A stretch of 64,000 nt of DNA, taken from assembly GCF_947501425.1 (NCBI RefSeq), contig NZ_CANMVN010000008.1, positions 1-64,000 on the forward strand. The letters are read 5' to 3'. Below are positions 8,859 to 17,620 of this stretch, one piece after another. A program made the position numbers and the translations under genes. The notes beneath the pieces were generated by a model. It saw only the letters and a program-made list of their open reading frames with translations. It made no database searches and was not told the DNA's origin. Origin of the DNA: an uncultured Psychroserpens sp. GTDB lineage: Bacteria; Bacteroidota; Bacteroidia; Flavobacteriales; Flavobacteriaceae. The stretch's first letter is position 1. Every line of letters begins with the position of its first letter.

Positions 8859-8882
8859 AAAGCATCCTGTTAAGAATGCTTT
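8859..8882 (+). terminator. Weak terminator after the response regulator
   Basis: Inverted repeat AAAGCAT / ATGCTTT with a 10-base loop, just after the stop codon at 8851. The T-run is short, so this is only a probable terminator. The convergent gene ends at 8907. Confidence 0.45.
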
Positions 8883-8906
8883 GATATATGATGTCTTCGG
8901 AAATCT

Positions 8907-9632
8907 TTAATCTCTTGACATAAAAATCTGTAAAACATACCAGAAGAGGAGCATTAATGATGCAAACAATCCTAATGATGCAGGAATATAATCCTCTTCA
9001 GAATATTTATGAATCAAATTTGATGTTTGATATAAAATTGAACCACCTGCTAACATACACATGGCTACTGAAAACCATAAGCCAAGACTAAATCCGAATA
9101 AAGATCCAGCTATTATTAGACCTAAAGCAATAAAAAAGGCAATAGTCAATCCCGTTTTCAAAAAAGAAAAATCCCGTTTTGTCACAAAGACTACTGCAGT
9201 AATTCCAGTAAAAAGCGCAAGAGTTACAATGGCTGCCTGATTCAGTATCTCTGGTCCTGATTCCATATAAAACGCAGCAATATAAATCATTGGCACAAAA
9301 ATAAATGCTTGAGCAAAAACATAAAGTCCATAAGCCAAATATTGCTTGGTCTTGTCCTGAGTTTTCATTGTCATCCGCTCTGCATAGGTTGTCACCAACA
9401 TAAAACCACCTAACATCAATAACCATCGCATACCTTGCGTCATTGACAAGGCAAAATTAACTATAGCATCACTTTGAAGAAGCAACCATTCAAATAGTAT
9501 AAATACTAAAACACCACCTGCAACATGTGCATAGGTTTTTTTATAAAAGGCCACACGTGCCTCACTAGTCAAGTGACTGACTAATAATTTACCTTCAAAA
9601 TTATCAAAAGAGTTTTCTGTTGAATTTTCCAT
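8907..9632 (-). CDS. Bax inhibitor-1 / YccA family membrane protein
   Basis: A 241-residue protein with seven predicted membrane helices. The N-terminal segment ARVAFYKKTYAHVAGGVLVF is the usual lead-in of bacterial BI-1 family members, and the C-terminal ASLGLFASLMLLFWYVLQIF is typical of the last helices. In E. coli the relatives YccA and YbhL interact with FtsH; BsYetJ is a pH-sensitive calcium leak channel. The exact role here is unknown. It is followed on the same strand by two other monocistronic-looking genes, with no evident operon. Confidence 0.88.
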   Translation of the reverse strand: MENSTENSFDNFEGKLLVSHLTSEARVAFYKKTYAHVAGGVLVFILFEWLLLQSDAIVNFALSMTQGMRWLLMLGGFMLVTTYAERMTMKTQDKTKQYLAYGLYVFAQAFIFVPMIYIAAFYMESGPEILNQAAIVTLALFTGITAVVFVTKRDFSFLKTGLTIAFFIALGLIIAGSLFGFSLGLWFSVAMCMLAGGSILYQTSNLIHKYSEEDYIPASLGLFASLMLLFWYVLQIFMSRD

Positions 9633-9714
9633 ATATAAAATTAGTTAAGTAAGATCCAAAATACTAAAAATGACAGTGATTCATGTGTAAAAAATCGAAA
9701 ATTTCTAAATACAC

Positions 9715-10422
9715 TTAATCTCTTCTTCCACCAAACACCTGAAGTCCCCAATATAACAGTGAGGCCAATGCACCAATGGCTGCCACAAGATAAGTTCTTG
9801 CTGCCCATTTTAGAGCATCTTGAGATCCCTTATACTCTTCTGGTGTCACCATGTTTTTATTTTTTAACCAGGCTAAAGCTCTATTACTGGCGTCGTACTC
9901 TACTGGTAAGGTTATAAAACTAAATAAGGTTGCTGCTCCCATAAATACTAATCCTGCAACAGCTACCCAATAGCCAAGACCAACACCTGCTCCAGCACCT
10001 AAAACCAATCCACCAATAACCAACCAAGTTGACATTCCTGAAGTTACAGAAACTACAGGCACTAAAGCTGATCGCATTTGTAGTGCACTATAAGCTTGAG
10101 CATGCTGAATGGCATGACCACATTCATGTGCTGCAACAGCAGCAGCAGCAGCATTTCTCTGGTTATAAACAGCTTCACTTAAATTTACCGTTTTATTTTT
10201 CGGATTGTAATGATCTGTTAACTGGCCTCTAACCGAGATGACCTCAACATCACTAATACCATGATCCATAAGCATTTTCTCAGCAATCTCTTTTCCGCTC
10301 ATACCATTGCGCAATTGTACTCTTGAATATTGAGCAAATTTTCGTTTTAACTGACCGCTTACTAGTGCACTAACTAAAGCTATAGCTCCAATTAGTACAT
10401 AATATCCCATCATTCCACTCAT
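9715..10422 (-). CDS. Zinc metallopeptidase, YugP family
   Basis: A 235-residue membrane-bound protein of the YugP ('putative neutral zinc metallopeptidase') family. An N-terminal helix (residues 4-22) is followed by the active-site motif HECGH (H99-E100-C-G-H103) after a run of alanines. Two or three more membrane helices follow, the region FSFITLPVEYDASNRAL is conserved, and the protein ends with GLQVFGG. The alanine run is encoded by repeated GCN triplets. The substrate is unknown. Length and motif order agree with the family. Confidence 0.88.
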   Translation of the reverse strand: MSGMMGYYVLIGAIALVSALVSGQLKRKFAQYSRVQLRNGMSGKEIAEKMLMDHGISDVEVISVRGQLTDHYNPKNKTVNLSEAVYNQRNAAAAAVAAHECGHAIQHAQAYSALQMRSALVPVVSVTSGMSTWLVIGGLVLGAGAGVGLGYWVAVAGLVFMGAATLFSFITLPVEYDASNRALAWLKNKNMVTPEEYKGSQDALKWAARTYLVAAIGALASLLYWGLQVFGGRRD

Positions 10423-10519
10423 AACATTTTATATTATAATTATTGTAGATATATCAACAAAAAGTAAGCCAATTTTAGCTTAGGAAATTTTGTCAGTAAA
10501 CTGCATCTCAAAATCTATT

Positions 10520-11620
10520 TCATATAGCAGACACAGACCAATTAAATGCTTCGGCAATTTCTTCATAGACAACTTTACCATTGACAATATTTAATCCCTT
10601 GGCTAAAACCTCGTCGTTAGCGCAAGCTATTTCCCAGCCTTGATTGGCTAATTTCAAAACATATGGCAAAGTAACATTTGTTAAGGCAAGTGTTGACGTA
10701 TAAGGAACAGCTCCAGGCATATTTGCCACACAATAATGTACAACATCATCAATTATATAGGTAGGATTTTCGTGTGTTGTGGGTTTTGTGGTTTCTATAC
10801 AACCTCCTTGATCAACGGCAACATCAACAATGACAGTACCTGGTCGCATATCTCTTAACATGTCTCTTGTTATTAATTTAGGTGCTTTTGCTCCTTTAAT
10901 TAAGACACCTCCAATAATTAAATCATGGTCTCTTATACGTTTTCTAATAGTATATTCGCTTGAAAACTCAGTTACAACATGATTAGGCATTACATCATTA
11001 ACGTAACGTAATTGCTTCATATTAATATCCATAATGGTCACATGAGCTCCTAAACCAGCAGCCATTTTAGCAGCTTGAATACCCACAACTCCAGCACCTA
11101 AAACTAAAACTTTTCCCGGAGGAACACCAGGCACTCCTCCCAAGAGTACACCTCGACCTTTAATAGGTTTTTCTAAATACTTAGCGCCTTGCTGAACTGC
11201 CATTCGACCTGCAACCTCAGACATTGGCGTTAGCAATGGCAAAGAACCGTCTTTATCTTCTACTGTTTCATAGGCAATACAAACAGCTTTACTTTGAAGC
11301 ATTGCTTTGGTAAGAGCTTCACTTGACGCAAAATGAAAATAGGTGAAAATGACGTGATCAGAGGTAATCAAAGGATACTCTTCTTCAATAGGTTCCTTTA
11401 CCTTAACAATCATCTTACTTGATGCATAAACTTCTTTTATAGTCTCAAGTACATGAGCTCCAACATCAATATAATCCTGATCAAAAAAACCACTACCAAA
11501 ACCAGCATTTTTCTGGACAAATACAGTATGACCGCTTTTTGTTAACTCAAAAACACCAGAAGGAGTCATACCTACACGACTTTCATTATTTTTAATTTCT
11601 TTCGGAACACCTATAATCAT
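10520..11620 (-). CDS. ald: Alanine dehydrogenase
   Basis: A 366-residue NAD-dependent enzyme of the alanine dehydrogenase / pyridine nucleotide transhydrogenase family. Visible motifs: MIIGVPKEIKNNESRVG at the N-terminus, KVKEP (substrate lysine), TYFHFAS (active-site His), the dinucleotide fold VLGAGVVGIQAA (about 171-182), and NMPGAVPYTST near the end. It interconverts L-alanine and pyruvate plus ammonia, normally in alanine catabolism. A 14-bp perfect palindrome lies about 95 bases upstream (11714-11727) and could be an operator. No operon partners are evident. Confidence 0.93.
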   Translation of the reverse strand: MIIGVPKEIKNNESRVGMTPSGVFELTKSGHTVFVQKNAGFGSGFFDQDYIDVGAHVLETIKEVYASSKMIVKVKEPIEEEYPLITSDHVIFTYFHFASSEALTKAMLQSKAVCIAYETVEDKDGSLPLLTPMSEVAGRMAVQQGAKYLEKPIKGRGVLLGGVPGVPPGKVLVLGAGVVGIQAAKMAAGLGAHVTIMDINMKQLRYVNDVMPNHVVTEFSSEYTIRKRIRDHDLIIGGVLIKGAKAPKLITRDMLRDMRPGTVIVDVAVDQGGCIETTKPTTHENPTYIIDDVVHYCVANMPGAVPYTSTLALTNVTLPYVLKLANQGWEIACANDEVLAKGLNIVNGKVVYEEIAEAFNWSVSAI

Positions 11621-11713
11621 TGACTACATATTTAATGGTTTCAGAAAGAAAAATACAATGAATATTAAAAGAGAAGCCAAGCAAGTATAACTTCTTAAAT
11701 ATTTTTATGAATT

Positions 11714-11727
11714 TCTCAAATTTGAGA
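11714..11727. promoter_or_regulatory. 14-bp palindrome upstream of ald
   Basis: TCTCAAA/TTTGAGA, a perfect palindrome in the 207-base gap upstream of the ald start. It has no T-run, so it is not a terminator; its size and place suit a dimeric regulator. Lrp/AsnC-type proteins commonly control alanine dehydrogenase genes, but no experiment supports this site. Confidence 0.3.
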
Positions 11728-11827
11728 GCTCATATTATGAAATTTTCAATTTGTACTCGCTTGATGTATTTTCTAATTGTTGATACATAATTTATTGTTT
11801 CAATAAATACCGTGAAAGTTATGGCTA

Positions 11828-12187
11828 TCAGTCTTCAGCATAAATTGCTTTTACGACTCTGCTGTTCTCAAAGATCACTATGAGTTGGTCTTCTTCAGAT
11901 TCAAAAAAGCTCGGTCCTTTTCCAACTTCATAAATCATTTGAAAGTTCTGTTCTGAACTAAAAAGATCTGGTTCGCCTAAAAGTGAAATGACTTCAACAT
12001 CGGTTTTCCCTAAAAGCAATTCATTATCAACAATATCCTCGCACATTTTATACCGCATGGTAGGATTTGAACGCCATTCCTTTTCATTGAATCGCTCCTC
12101 AAATAACCAAATTAGAGAGCTTGCAGAGATAAATGCCACAAAAAAGAACAATAACACCTTGTCATATTTTTTGAAGCCAAAATTCAT
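11828..12187 (-). CDS. Small membrane-anchored protein with SmpA/BamE-like segment
   Basis: A 119-residue protein with one N-terminal hydrophobic helix (about 10-28) and a soluble rest. The stretch LLGKTDVEVISLLGEPD resembles the 'helix then G-x-P' core of SmpA/OmlA (BamE-like) domains, where it reads GMTKAEVIALLGEP. There is no lipobox, so it would be an inner-membrane anchored protein. It follows leuS by 5 bases and is very likely co-transcribed with it. The BamE-like fold is an inference from a short motif; there is no functional claim. Confidence 0.6.
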   Translation of the reverse strand: MNFGFKKYDKVLLFFFVAFISASSLIWLFEERFNEKEWRSNPTMRYKMCEDIVDNELLLGKTDVEVISLLGEPDLFSSEQNFQMIYEVGKGPSFFESEEDQLIVIFENSRVVKAIYAED

Positions 12188-12192
12188 GTATC

Positions 12193-15100
12193 CTATCCTA
12201 CAATATTTACAATTTTCCCAGGTACGATAATCACTTTTTTAGGAGTACGACCATCTAATTGAGCAATAGTTTTCTCATGAGCCATCACTGCTTTTTCAAT
12301 ATCCTCCTTACTCAAATCCAATGACAACTCTATGGTAAATCGCATTTTACCATTAAACGAAATTGGATAATTCTTGCTACTCTCTACTAAATGTTTCTCT
12401 TCAAACTTCGGAAATGGAGCTGTGGAGATTGATTGGTCATTACCAAGTCTGTTCCATAACTCTTCAGCAATATGAGGTGCATAAGGTGAAATCAAAACAA
12501 GTAACGGTTCTAGTATTGCTTTACTAGTACATTTTTGCGCTGTCAATTCATTTACTGCGATCATAAAGGTAGACACAGACGTATTGAAAGAGAAGTTTTC
12601 AATATCCTCTTCAACTTTTTTAATAGTTTTATGAAGTGTTTTCAGATTGTCTTTTGTCGGTTCAACATCATTCACTTTTAAGCCATTGTCATCTACAAAT
12701 AGCTTCCATAACTTTTTAAGAAAACCATGCACACCTGTAATACCAGCCGTATTCCAAGGCTTGGCTTGTTCTAAAGGCCCAAGGAACATTTCATAAAGAC
12801 GAAGGCTATCGGCTCCGTATTGCTCGCAAATGGAATCTGGATTAACAACGTTGTATTTGGACTTGGACATCTTTTCAACTTCACGACCAACCTTGTAAAC
12901 GTCATTATTATTTTCAATGATTTCTCCGTTTTCTCCAATAAAAATTGCATCATTAAATTCTTCTCTCCAATTTTTAAAAGCTTCAATATCTAACTCATCC
13001 GATGCATTTATAAAAGAAACATCAGAATACAGGTTTTGAAAGCTATTCATTCCAATAGAAATTTGAGTTGTATTCTCAGTGGTTATACTAAATAATAAAT
13101 CACTTAAATTATTAAGAATATTAGTATTAGAATGTGATAATCCATTATTTAATTTACTTCTTCGAAGTGTTAATCTAAATTCCTTATCAAGTTTATTTTC
13201 AGAAAATATTCTTTCTATTTCATCAATATATTTTGAAGAAAGAAATACTTTATTCAAATTGTCTCCAACAGTATCTTTTCCATATTTATTTCTTTGGCCT
13301 TGACAACCATAAAAGCTTAACCTATATACTATAGCACTCGTACCTAAAATCATGCCTTGGTTAATCAGCTTCTTAAACGGCTCATCCACTCCAACAAAAC
13401 CTCTGTCGTGCATAAACTTCACCCAAAAACGCGAGTACAATAAATGTCCTGTAGCGTGCTCGCTTCCTCCAATATAAAGATCAACATTCTCCCAGTATTT
13501 TAATGCGTCTTCCGTAGCAAAAGCACCATCTCTATTAGCAACCTCTTCCATGTATCTAAAGAAATACCAAGAGCTTCCTGCCCAACCAGGCATGGTGTTG
13601 AGTTCTAAAGGAAAGACATTTTCATTGTCTATCAACTCATTTGAAACGACTTTGTTATTTTTTTTGTCCCACGCCCAAACATCTGCACGACCTAAAGGTG
13701 GTTCACCTTCTTCGGTTGGTAAATATTTTTCAACTTCTGGCAATAGAATTGGTAGGTGTTTCTGCTCGATCATTTGCGGCATCCCGTTCACATAATACAC
13801 AGGAAAGGGTTCTCCCCAATAGCGTTGTCGGCTAAACACCGCATCACGCAATCTATAGTTTGTTTTTCCTTCGCCCTGACCTAATTGTTCTAATTCATAA
13901 ATGGCGCGTTTTGTAGCTTTCTTGTAGTTCATTCCGTTAAGGAAATCGCTATTAGCAATAATGGTGTTGTCTTTATCTCCAAAGGCTTCTTCGGAAATAT
14001 CTACACCTTCAAAAATGTTAGGAATAGGAATATTGAAATGTTTAGCAAAATCATAATCACGTTGATCTCCACATGGTACAGACATCACTGCACCTGTTCC
14101 GTAGCCAGCCAACACATAATCACCAATCCAAATTGGAATCGGTTCTTTAGTAAATGGATGTTCTGCATAAGCACCCGTAAACACACCAGAAATGGTTTTT
14201 ACATCTGCCATACGATCGCGTTCGCTTCGTTTTGCTGTAGCTTCAATATAGGCATCAACCTCAGCTTTTTGATCCTCAGTAGTAATTTTTGATACTAAGT
14301 CGTGCTCTGGAGCTAAGGTCATAAATGACACACCAAAAATGGTGTCAGGTCGTGTGGTGAACACTTCAATAACCTCGTCGTGATCATTAACATTGAACGA
14401 CACAGAAGCACCAACCGATTTCCCAATCCAGTTACGCTGACTTTCCTTGAGCGAATCGGTCCAGTCAATAGTATCTAATCCTTGAAGTAAGCGTTCAGCA
14501 TAGGCAGAAATCCGCATACTCCATTGGGTCATTTTTTTTCTGATTACAGGATGACCACCACGTTCAGATACGCCATTAACAATCTCGTCGTTAGCCAAAA
14601 CAGTTCCCAATGCAGGACACCAATTCACTTCAGTTTCGGCAAGATATGCCAATCTATAATTTAAAAGAATCTCTTGTTGCTTTTCAGAAGAATAACTGTT
14701 CCATTCTTCCGCAGAAAATAAATCAACACTCTCATTACAAGACTCATTTAAGGTATAATTTCCTTGTTCTTCAAACAAAGCTATCAGTTCCGAAATTGGA
14801 AATGCTTTTTCATGAACTTTACAATACCAAGACTCAAATAGCTGAATAAAGATCCATTGGGTCCACTTGTAATACTCAGGATTACTGGTACGTACTTCTC
14901 TACTCCAATCAAATGAAAACCCGATTTGATCTAATTGTCTTCTATAGGTTTTTATATTGGTTTCGGTAGTAATTGCTGGATGCTGACCTGTTTGAATGGC
15001 ATACTGCTCGGCAGGCAAACCAAAACTATCATAACCTTGAGGATGTAACACATTAAACCCTTTGTGGCGTTTGTAGCGCGCATAGATATCACTGGCAATA

Positions 15101-15264
15101 TAACCTAGTGGGTGACCAACGTGTAATCCTGCTCCACTGGGATAAGGGAACATATCTAATACGTAATATTTAGGCTTATCACTATTGTTTTCAGCTTTGA
15201 ATGTCTGATGCTCTGCCCAATAATTTTGCCACTTGGCTTCTATCTCGTTGAAATTGTATTTCAT
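12193..15264 (-). CDS. leuS: Leucyl-tRNA synthetase with extra insert
   Basis: A 1023-residue class I aminoacyl-tRNA synthetase that charges tRNA-Leu. The HIGH-type motif is HVGH at residues 48-51 (PYPSGAGLHVGHPLGY); the KMSKS motif is at about 798-802. The editing domain includes FTTRPDTIFGV; the C-terminal anticodon-binding part contains PYAPHIAEELW. A Bacteroidota-type insert around 150-210 (LFSAEEWNS) is normal. Unusual is a segment at about 650-748 (bases 13022-13315), where relatives carry about 25-30 residues and this protein has about 100 lysine-, asparagine- and serine-rich residues in visibly more A+T-rich DNA. The frame is open throughout, so it looks like a real insert and not a frameshift. 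Confidence 0.95.
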   Translation of the reverse strand: MKYNFNEIEAKWQNYWAEHQTFKAENNSDKPKYYVLDMFPYPSGAGLHVGHPLGYIASDIYARYKRHKGFNVLHPQGYDSFGLPAEQYAIQTGQHPAITTETNIKTYRRQLDQIGFSFDWSREVRTSNPEYYKWTQWIFIQLFESWYCKVHEKAFPISELIALFEEQGNYTLNESCNESVDLFSAEEWNSYSSEKQQEILLNYRLAYLAETEVNWCPALGTVLANDEIVNGVSERGGHPVIRKKMTQWSMRISAYAERLLQGLDTIDWTDSLKESQRNWIGKSVGASVSFNVNDHDEVIEVFTTRPDTIFGVSFMTLAPEHDLVSKITTEDQKAEVDAYIEATAKRSERDRMADVKTISGVFTGAYAEHPFTKEPIPIWIGDYVLAGYGTGAVMSVPCGDQRDYDFAKHFNIPIPNIFEGVDISEEAFGDKDNTIIANSDFLNGMNYKKATKRAIYELEQLGQGEGKTNYRLRDAVFSRQRYWGEPFPVYYVNGMPQMIEQKHLPILLPEVEKYLPTEEGEPPLGRADVWAWDKKNNKVVSNELIDNENVFPLELNTMPGWAGSSWYFFRYMEEVANRDGAFATEDALKYWENVDLYIGGSEHATGHLLYSRFWVKFMHDRGFVGVDEPFKKLINQGMILGTSAIVYRLSFYGCQGQRNKYGKDTVGDNLNKVFLSSKYIDEIERIFSENKLDKEFRLTLRRSKLNNGLSHSNTNILNNLSDLLFSITTENTTQISIGMNSFQNLYSDVSFINASDELDIEAFKNWREEFNDAIFIGENGEIIENNNDVYKVGREVEKMSKSKYNVVNPDSICEQYGADSLRLYEMFLGPLEQAKPWNTAGITGVHGFLKKLWKLFVDDNGLKVNDVEPTKDNLKTLHKTIKKVEEDIENFSFNTSVSTFMIAVNELTAQKCTSKAILEPLLVLISPYAPHIAEELWNRLGNDQSISTAPFPKFEEKHLVESSKNYPISFNGKMRFTIELSLDLSKEDIEKAVMAHEKTIAQLDGRTPKKVIIVPGKIVNIVG

Positions 15265-15290
15265 AACTTATATAAACAATCGTTGTTTTA

Positions 15291-15362
15291 TGTCATTTCT
15301 AGCGCAGTCGAGACATCTTATTATTTTCTTCACTAACATCTCGACTACGCTCGATGTGACAG
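15291..15362. repeat. REP-like palindromic repeat (full copy)
   Basis: Two inverted half-units: left arm begins TGTCATTTCTAGCGCAGTCG (15291), right arm ends CGACTACGCTCGATGTGACA. The core CTCGACT(G/A)CGCTCGA recurs elsewhere in the window (26802, 30326, 36841, 56737, 56804). It lies in the leuS leader between the start codon and the probable promoter at 15403. Confidence 0.75.
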
Positions 15363-15402
15363 TTGAAAAGACTGATCTGTTCTAAATGACATTTAAAGTT
15401 CG

Positions 15403-15410
15403 CAAATTTA
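15403..15410 (-). promoter_or_regulatory. leuS promoter -7 element
   Basis: Minus-strand TAAATTTG, an exact TAnnTTTG match. It would give a leuS leader of about 130 nt that contains the REP-like palindrome at 15291-15362. Confidence 0.45.
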
Positions 15411-15501
15411 CAGGTATTGCAACACAATTAAAAGTTTAAGCGTTGTAAACCTTATACAAACAAATTGTTTTTTATTTTTACAGCATTAATCCAGCACTTT
15501 T

Positions 15502-16380
15502 ATGAGTACATCTTTTGACAGATATCAAAAACGAAAATTAATTTCTTCATACTTTTCTGTGGTGATCAGCATTGCATTGGTCTTGTTTTTATTGGGATGT
15601 CTTGGATTATTAGTTCTTAATGCTAAAAAAGTAGCCGATCATTTTAGAGAGCAGGTAGTTGTAACCATTTACTTAAACGATTCTGCAAAGGAAGTGGAAG
15701 TAAATCAACTACAAAAAAGTTTGGCTATGGCTGAATATACTAAAGACGCCAAATATGTGTCAAAAGAGGAAGCTGCTCAAATTGTCAAATCTGATATTGG
15801 TGAAGATTTCATGGAGTTTTTAGGAGCTAATCCACTTCAAAATTCTATTGATGTCTACCTAAAAGCAGATTATGTCACCAACGAAACTTTAGATGGTATC
15901 ACATCCGAACTCGCTAATAAAGCCTTTATTGAAGATATTAAATACGATAATGATCTGGTTGAGATCATGAATAACAATGTGAAAAAGATCACGTTTTGGG
16001 TGCTTATTTTAAGTGCACTGTTTACATTAATAGCAGTATTATTAATTAATAGTTCTATCAGATTAGCAGTTTATTCAAAGCGATTTATCATTAAAACTAT
16101 GCAAATGGTTGGAGCTACCAAACGCTTTATTAGAAGACCATTTGTGTTTAAAAGTATTCAGTTAGGAATTATTGGAGCTATCGTTGCTTTGATTGGAATG
16201 GGTGTTGTATTGTACTATCTGAATATAACGTTCCCAGAATTAGAGCTTTTACAAAAACCAGTATTGATTGGCGCCTTATTTATTGGAGTTTTTCTTCTTG
16301 GTATTTTGATTACTTGGATTAGTACATTCATTGCCACACAACGTTTCTTAAATTTGAAGACCGACCAATTGTATTATTAA
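15502..16380 (+). CDS. ftsX: Cell division ABC-transporter-like permease FtsX
   Basis: A 292-residue inner-membrane protein with the FtsX layout: cytoplasmic N-terminus (FDRYQKRKLISSYFSVV), first membrane helix at about 18-38, a large extracytoplasmic domain with VVVTIYLNDSAKEVEV, and three C-terminal helices including MQMVGATKRFIRRPF between helices 2 and 3. With FtsE it regulates peptidoglycan hydrolases at the division site; ftsE is not in the window. It heads a run of envelope genes in the same direction (lipoprotein, DUF3098, uppP, truB), a conserved neighbourhood in Bacteroidota. Confidence 0.93.
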   Translation: MSTSFDRYQKRKLISSYFSVVISIALVLFLLGCLGLLVLNAKKVADHFREQVVVTIYLNDSAKEVEVNQLQKSLAMAEYTKDAKYVSKEEAAQIVKSDIGEDFMEFLGANPLQNSIDVYLKADYVTNETLDGITSELANKAFIEDIKYDNDLVEIMNNNVKKITFWVLILSALFTLIAVLLINSSIRLAVYSKRFIIKTMQMVGATKRFIRRPFVFKSIQLGIIGAIVALIGMGVVLYYLNITFPELELLQKPVLIGALFIGVFLLGILITWISTFIATQRFLNLKTDQLYY

Positions 16381-16392
16381 ACTCAACATATT

Positions 16393-17049
16393 TTGAAAAA
16401 ACTCTTATTCCTTTTTTTAGCGCTGTCTACTTTTGCTTGCAAGACTGAACCTCAAATGCCTGAAAATTTTGATTATGGCTCTATTGAAAATAGCGTCTAT
16501 ACAAACAATTATTTCAATATGCGCTTCCCTTTTGATGAATCATGGGATGTACAGTCAAAAGATGAGATCCAAAATATTATGGATTCAGGCGAGGATATTA
16601 TTACCGATGATAGGATAAAACGCGCCATCAAAGCTTCAGAAGTTAATACTGCTAATTTGTTTGTTGCCTATTTCTACGAATTGGGAAGTGTCTTTACCTA
16701 TAATCCTTCAATAATAATTGTTGCCGAAAACATTAAGATGTTTCCACAAGTCACAAGAGGAAGTGATTATTTAGTTGAGGCTAAAAAAATACTAAAAGGC
16801 ACTTCTTTAGGGTACGAGTTTGAAATGGGAACAGAACCTAAAATTATCGATGGAAAAAGTTTTGACATCATGAACGTTACTGGTAATTACATGGGAAATC
16901 AGTTTAGTCAAAAATATATGTCAACCATAACGAAGGGATTTAGCCTGTCATTTATTTTATCTTATAACTCTGATGACCAATTAAACCAATTAATGGAAGC
17001 CATAAATAAGATGTCTTTTACAGATGGAAAATCTAAAAAGAAAAATTAA
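16393..17049 (+). CDS. Putative lipoprotein, unknown function
   Basis: A 218-residue predicted lipoprotein: (M)KKLLFLFLALSTFACK has a lipobox ending in Cys17. The start must be the TTG at 16393, because it is the only initiator that keeps the signal peptide; the next Met is past it. The mature part has no recognised motif; the sequence around GKSFDIMNVTGNYMGNQFSQKY suggests a beta-rich domain. It follows ftsX by 12 bases and is probably co-transcribed with it. It should be attached to the periplasmic or outer membrane face. Confidence 0.7.
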   Translation: MKKLLFLFLALSTFACKTEPQMPENFDYGSIENSVYTNNYFNMRFPFDESWDVQSKDEIQNIMDSGEDIITDDRIKRAIKASEVNTANLFVAYFYELGSVFTYNPSIIIVAENIKMFPQVTRGSDYLVEAKKILKGTSLGYEFEMGTEPKIIDGKSFDIMNVTGNYMGNQFSQKYMSTITKGFSLSFILSYNSDDQLNQLMEAINKMSFTDGKSKKKN

Positions 17050-17165
17050 ATAGTATAATAACATCTACTTTTAAACGATAGTATTTATATCCTCCAACCA
17101 TAACCAGTTGTGAAAACGCTAACTAAATTTAGATACTCTTAACGCTAAAGTTTTAAATAAAACCG

Positions 17166-17173
17166 TTACTTTG
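17166..17173 (+). promoter_or_regulatory. Possible promoter before the DUF3098 gene
   Basis: TTACTTTG followed by CA, one mismatch from TAnnTTTG, in the 244-base gap between the lipoprotein gene and DUF3098. It would leave a leader of about 115 nt. The rest of this gap shows no ORF or strong structure. Confidence 0.25.
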
Positions 17174-17293
17174 CATTTACCAAAATTGTTTTTCGGTACT
17201 TCAGAACATATTGTACAACTGGCAATTTGTGATGAAATTATATTTACAGAATTCCCCTCTAACGCAAAAGCCACAGAGGATTAAGTTAACATT

Positions 17294-17557
17294 ATGGGAG
17301 AACAGAAACGAAAAGAAACAACTAAAGACGATTTTATCTTCGGAAAGAAAAACTACAAGTTTATGCTTATTGGTTTAGCTTGTATTGTACTTGGTTTTAT
17401 TTTGATGTCTGGTGGTGGTAGCGACGACCCAAATGTCTGGAATCCTGATGTATTTAGCTGGAGACGCATCAGACTAGCTCCTACTTTGGTCCTTATAGGT
17501 TTTGGTATTCAGGTGTATGCTATTCTACTAAATCCTAACAAGGATTCTAAATCTTAA
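17294..17557 (+). CDS. DUF3098 family membrane protein
   Basis: An 87-residue protein with two membrane helices. The sequence DDFIFGKKNYKFMLIGLACIV, then a GGGSDDPN loop, VFSWRRIRLAPTLVLIGF and a lysine-rich tail are the hallmark of DUF3098, a small family found between ftsX and uppP in Bacteroidota. Its function is unknown; the constant neighbourhood with ftsX and the undecaprenyl-diphosphatase suggests a link to cell-wall growth or division. Confidence 0.88.
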   Translation: MGEQKRKETTKDDFIFGKKNYKFMLIGLACIVLGFILMSGGGSDDPNVWNPDVFSWRRIRLAPTLVLIGFGIQVYAILLNPNKDSKS

Positions 17558-17608
17558 AACTTCTATATAAATTCTAATTCTTTTTATCAATTGGTAACTC
17601 TATTTTGA

Positions 17609-17616
17609 TATTTTTG
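17609..17616 (+). promoter_or_regulatory. uppP promoter -7 element, four bases from the ATG
   Basis: TATTTTTG, an exact TAnnTTTG match, then CCTC and the ATG at 17621. Transcription from this element should start at or within a base or two of the A of the ATG, so the mRNA would be leaderless. A TTG at 17591-17593 is closer (15 bases) than the usual -33 spacing. Confidence 0.5.
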
Positions 17617-17620
17617 CCTC

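Noticed and set aside
10029..10232. Frame with a run of glutamines opposite the YugP peptidase gene
   Set aside because: The Gln run is the complement of GCN alanine codons in the peptidase; a shadow of the real gene.
13079..13303. 74-codon frame on the plus strand opposite the leuS insert
   Set aside because: It is antisense to the A+T-rich insert in leuS; the leuS frame is intact and the antisense product is low-complexity.
12193..15264. Possible frameshift or split in leuS because of its length and odd middle part
   Set aside because: The frame is open from HVGH through KMSKS to the anticodon-binding domain; the middle part is an insert, not a break.
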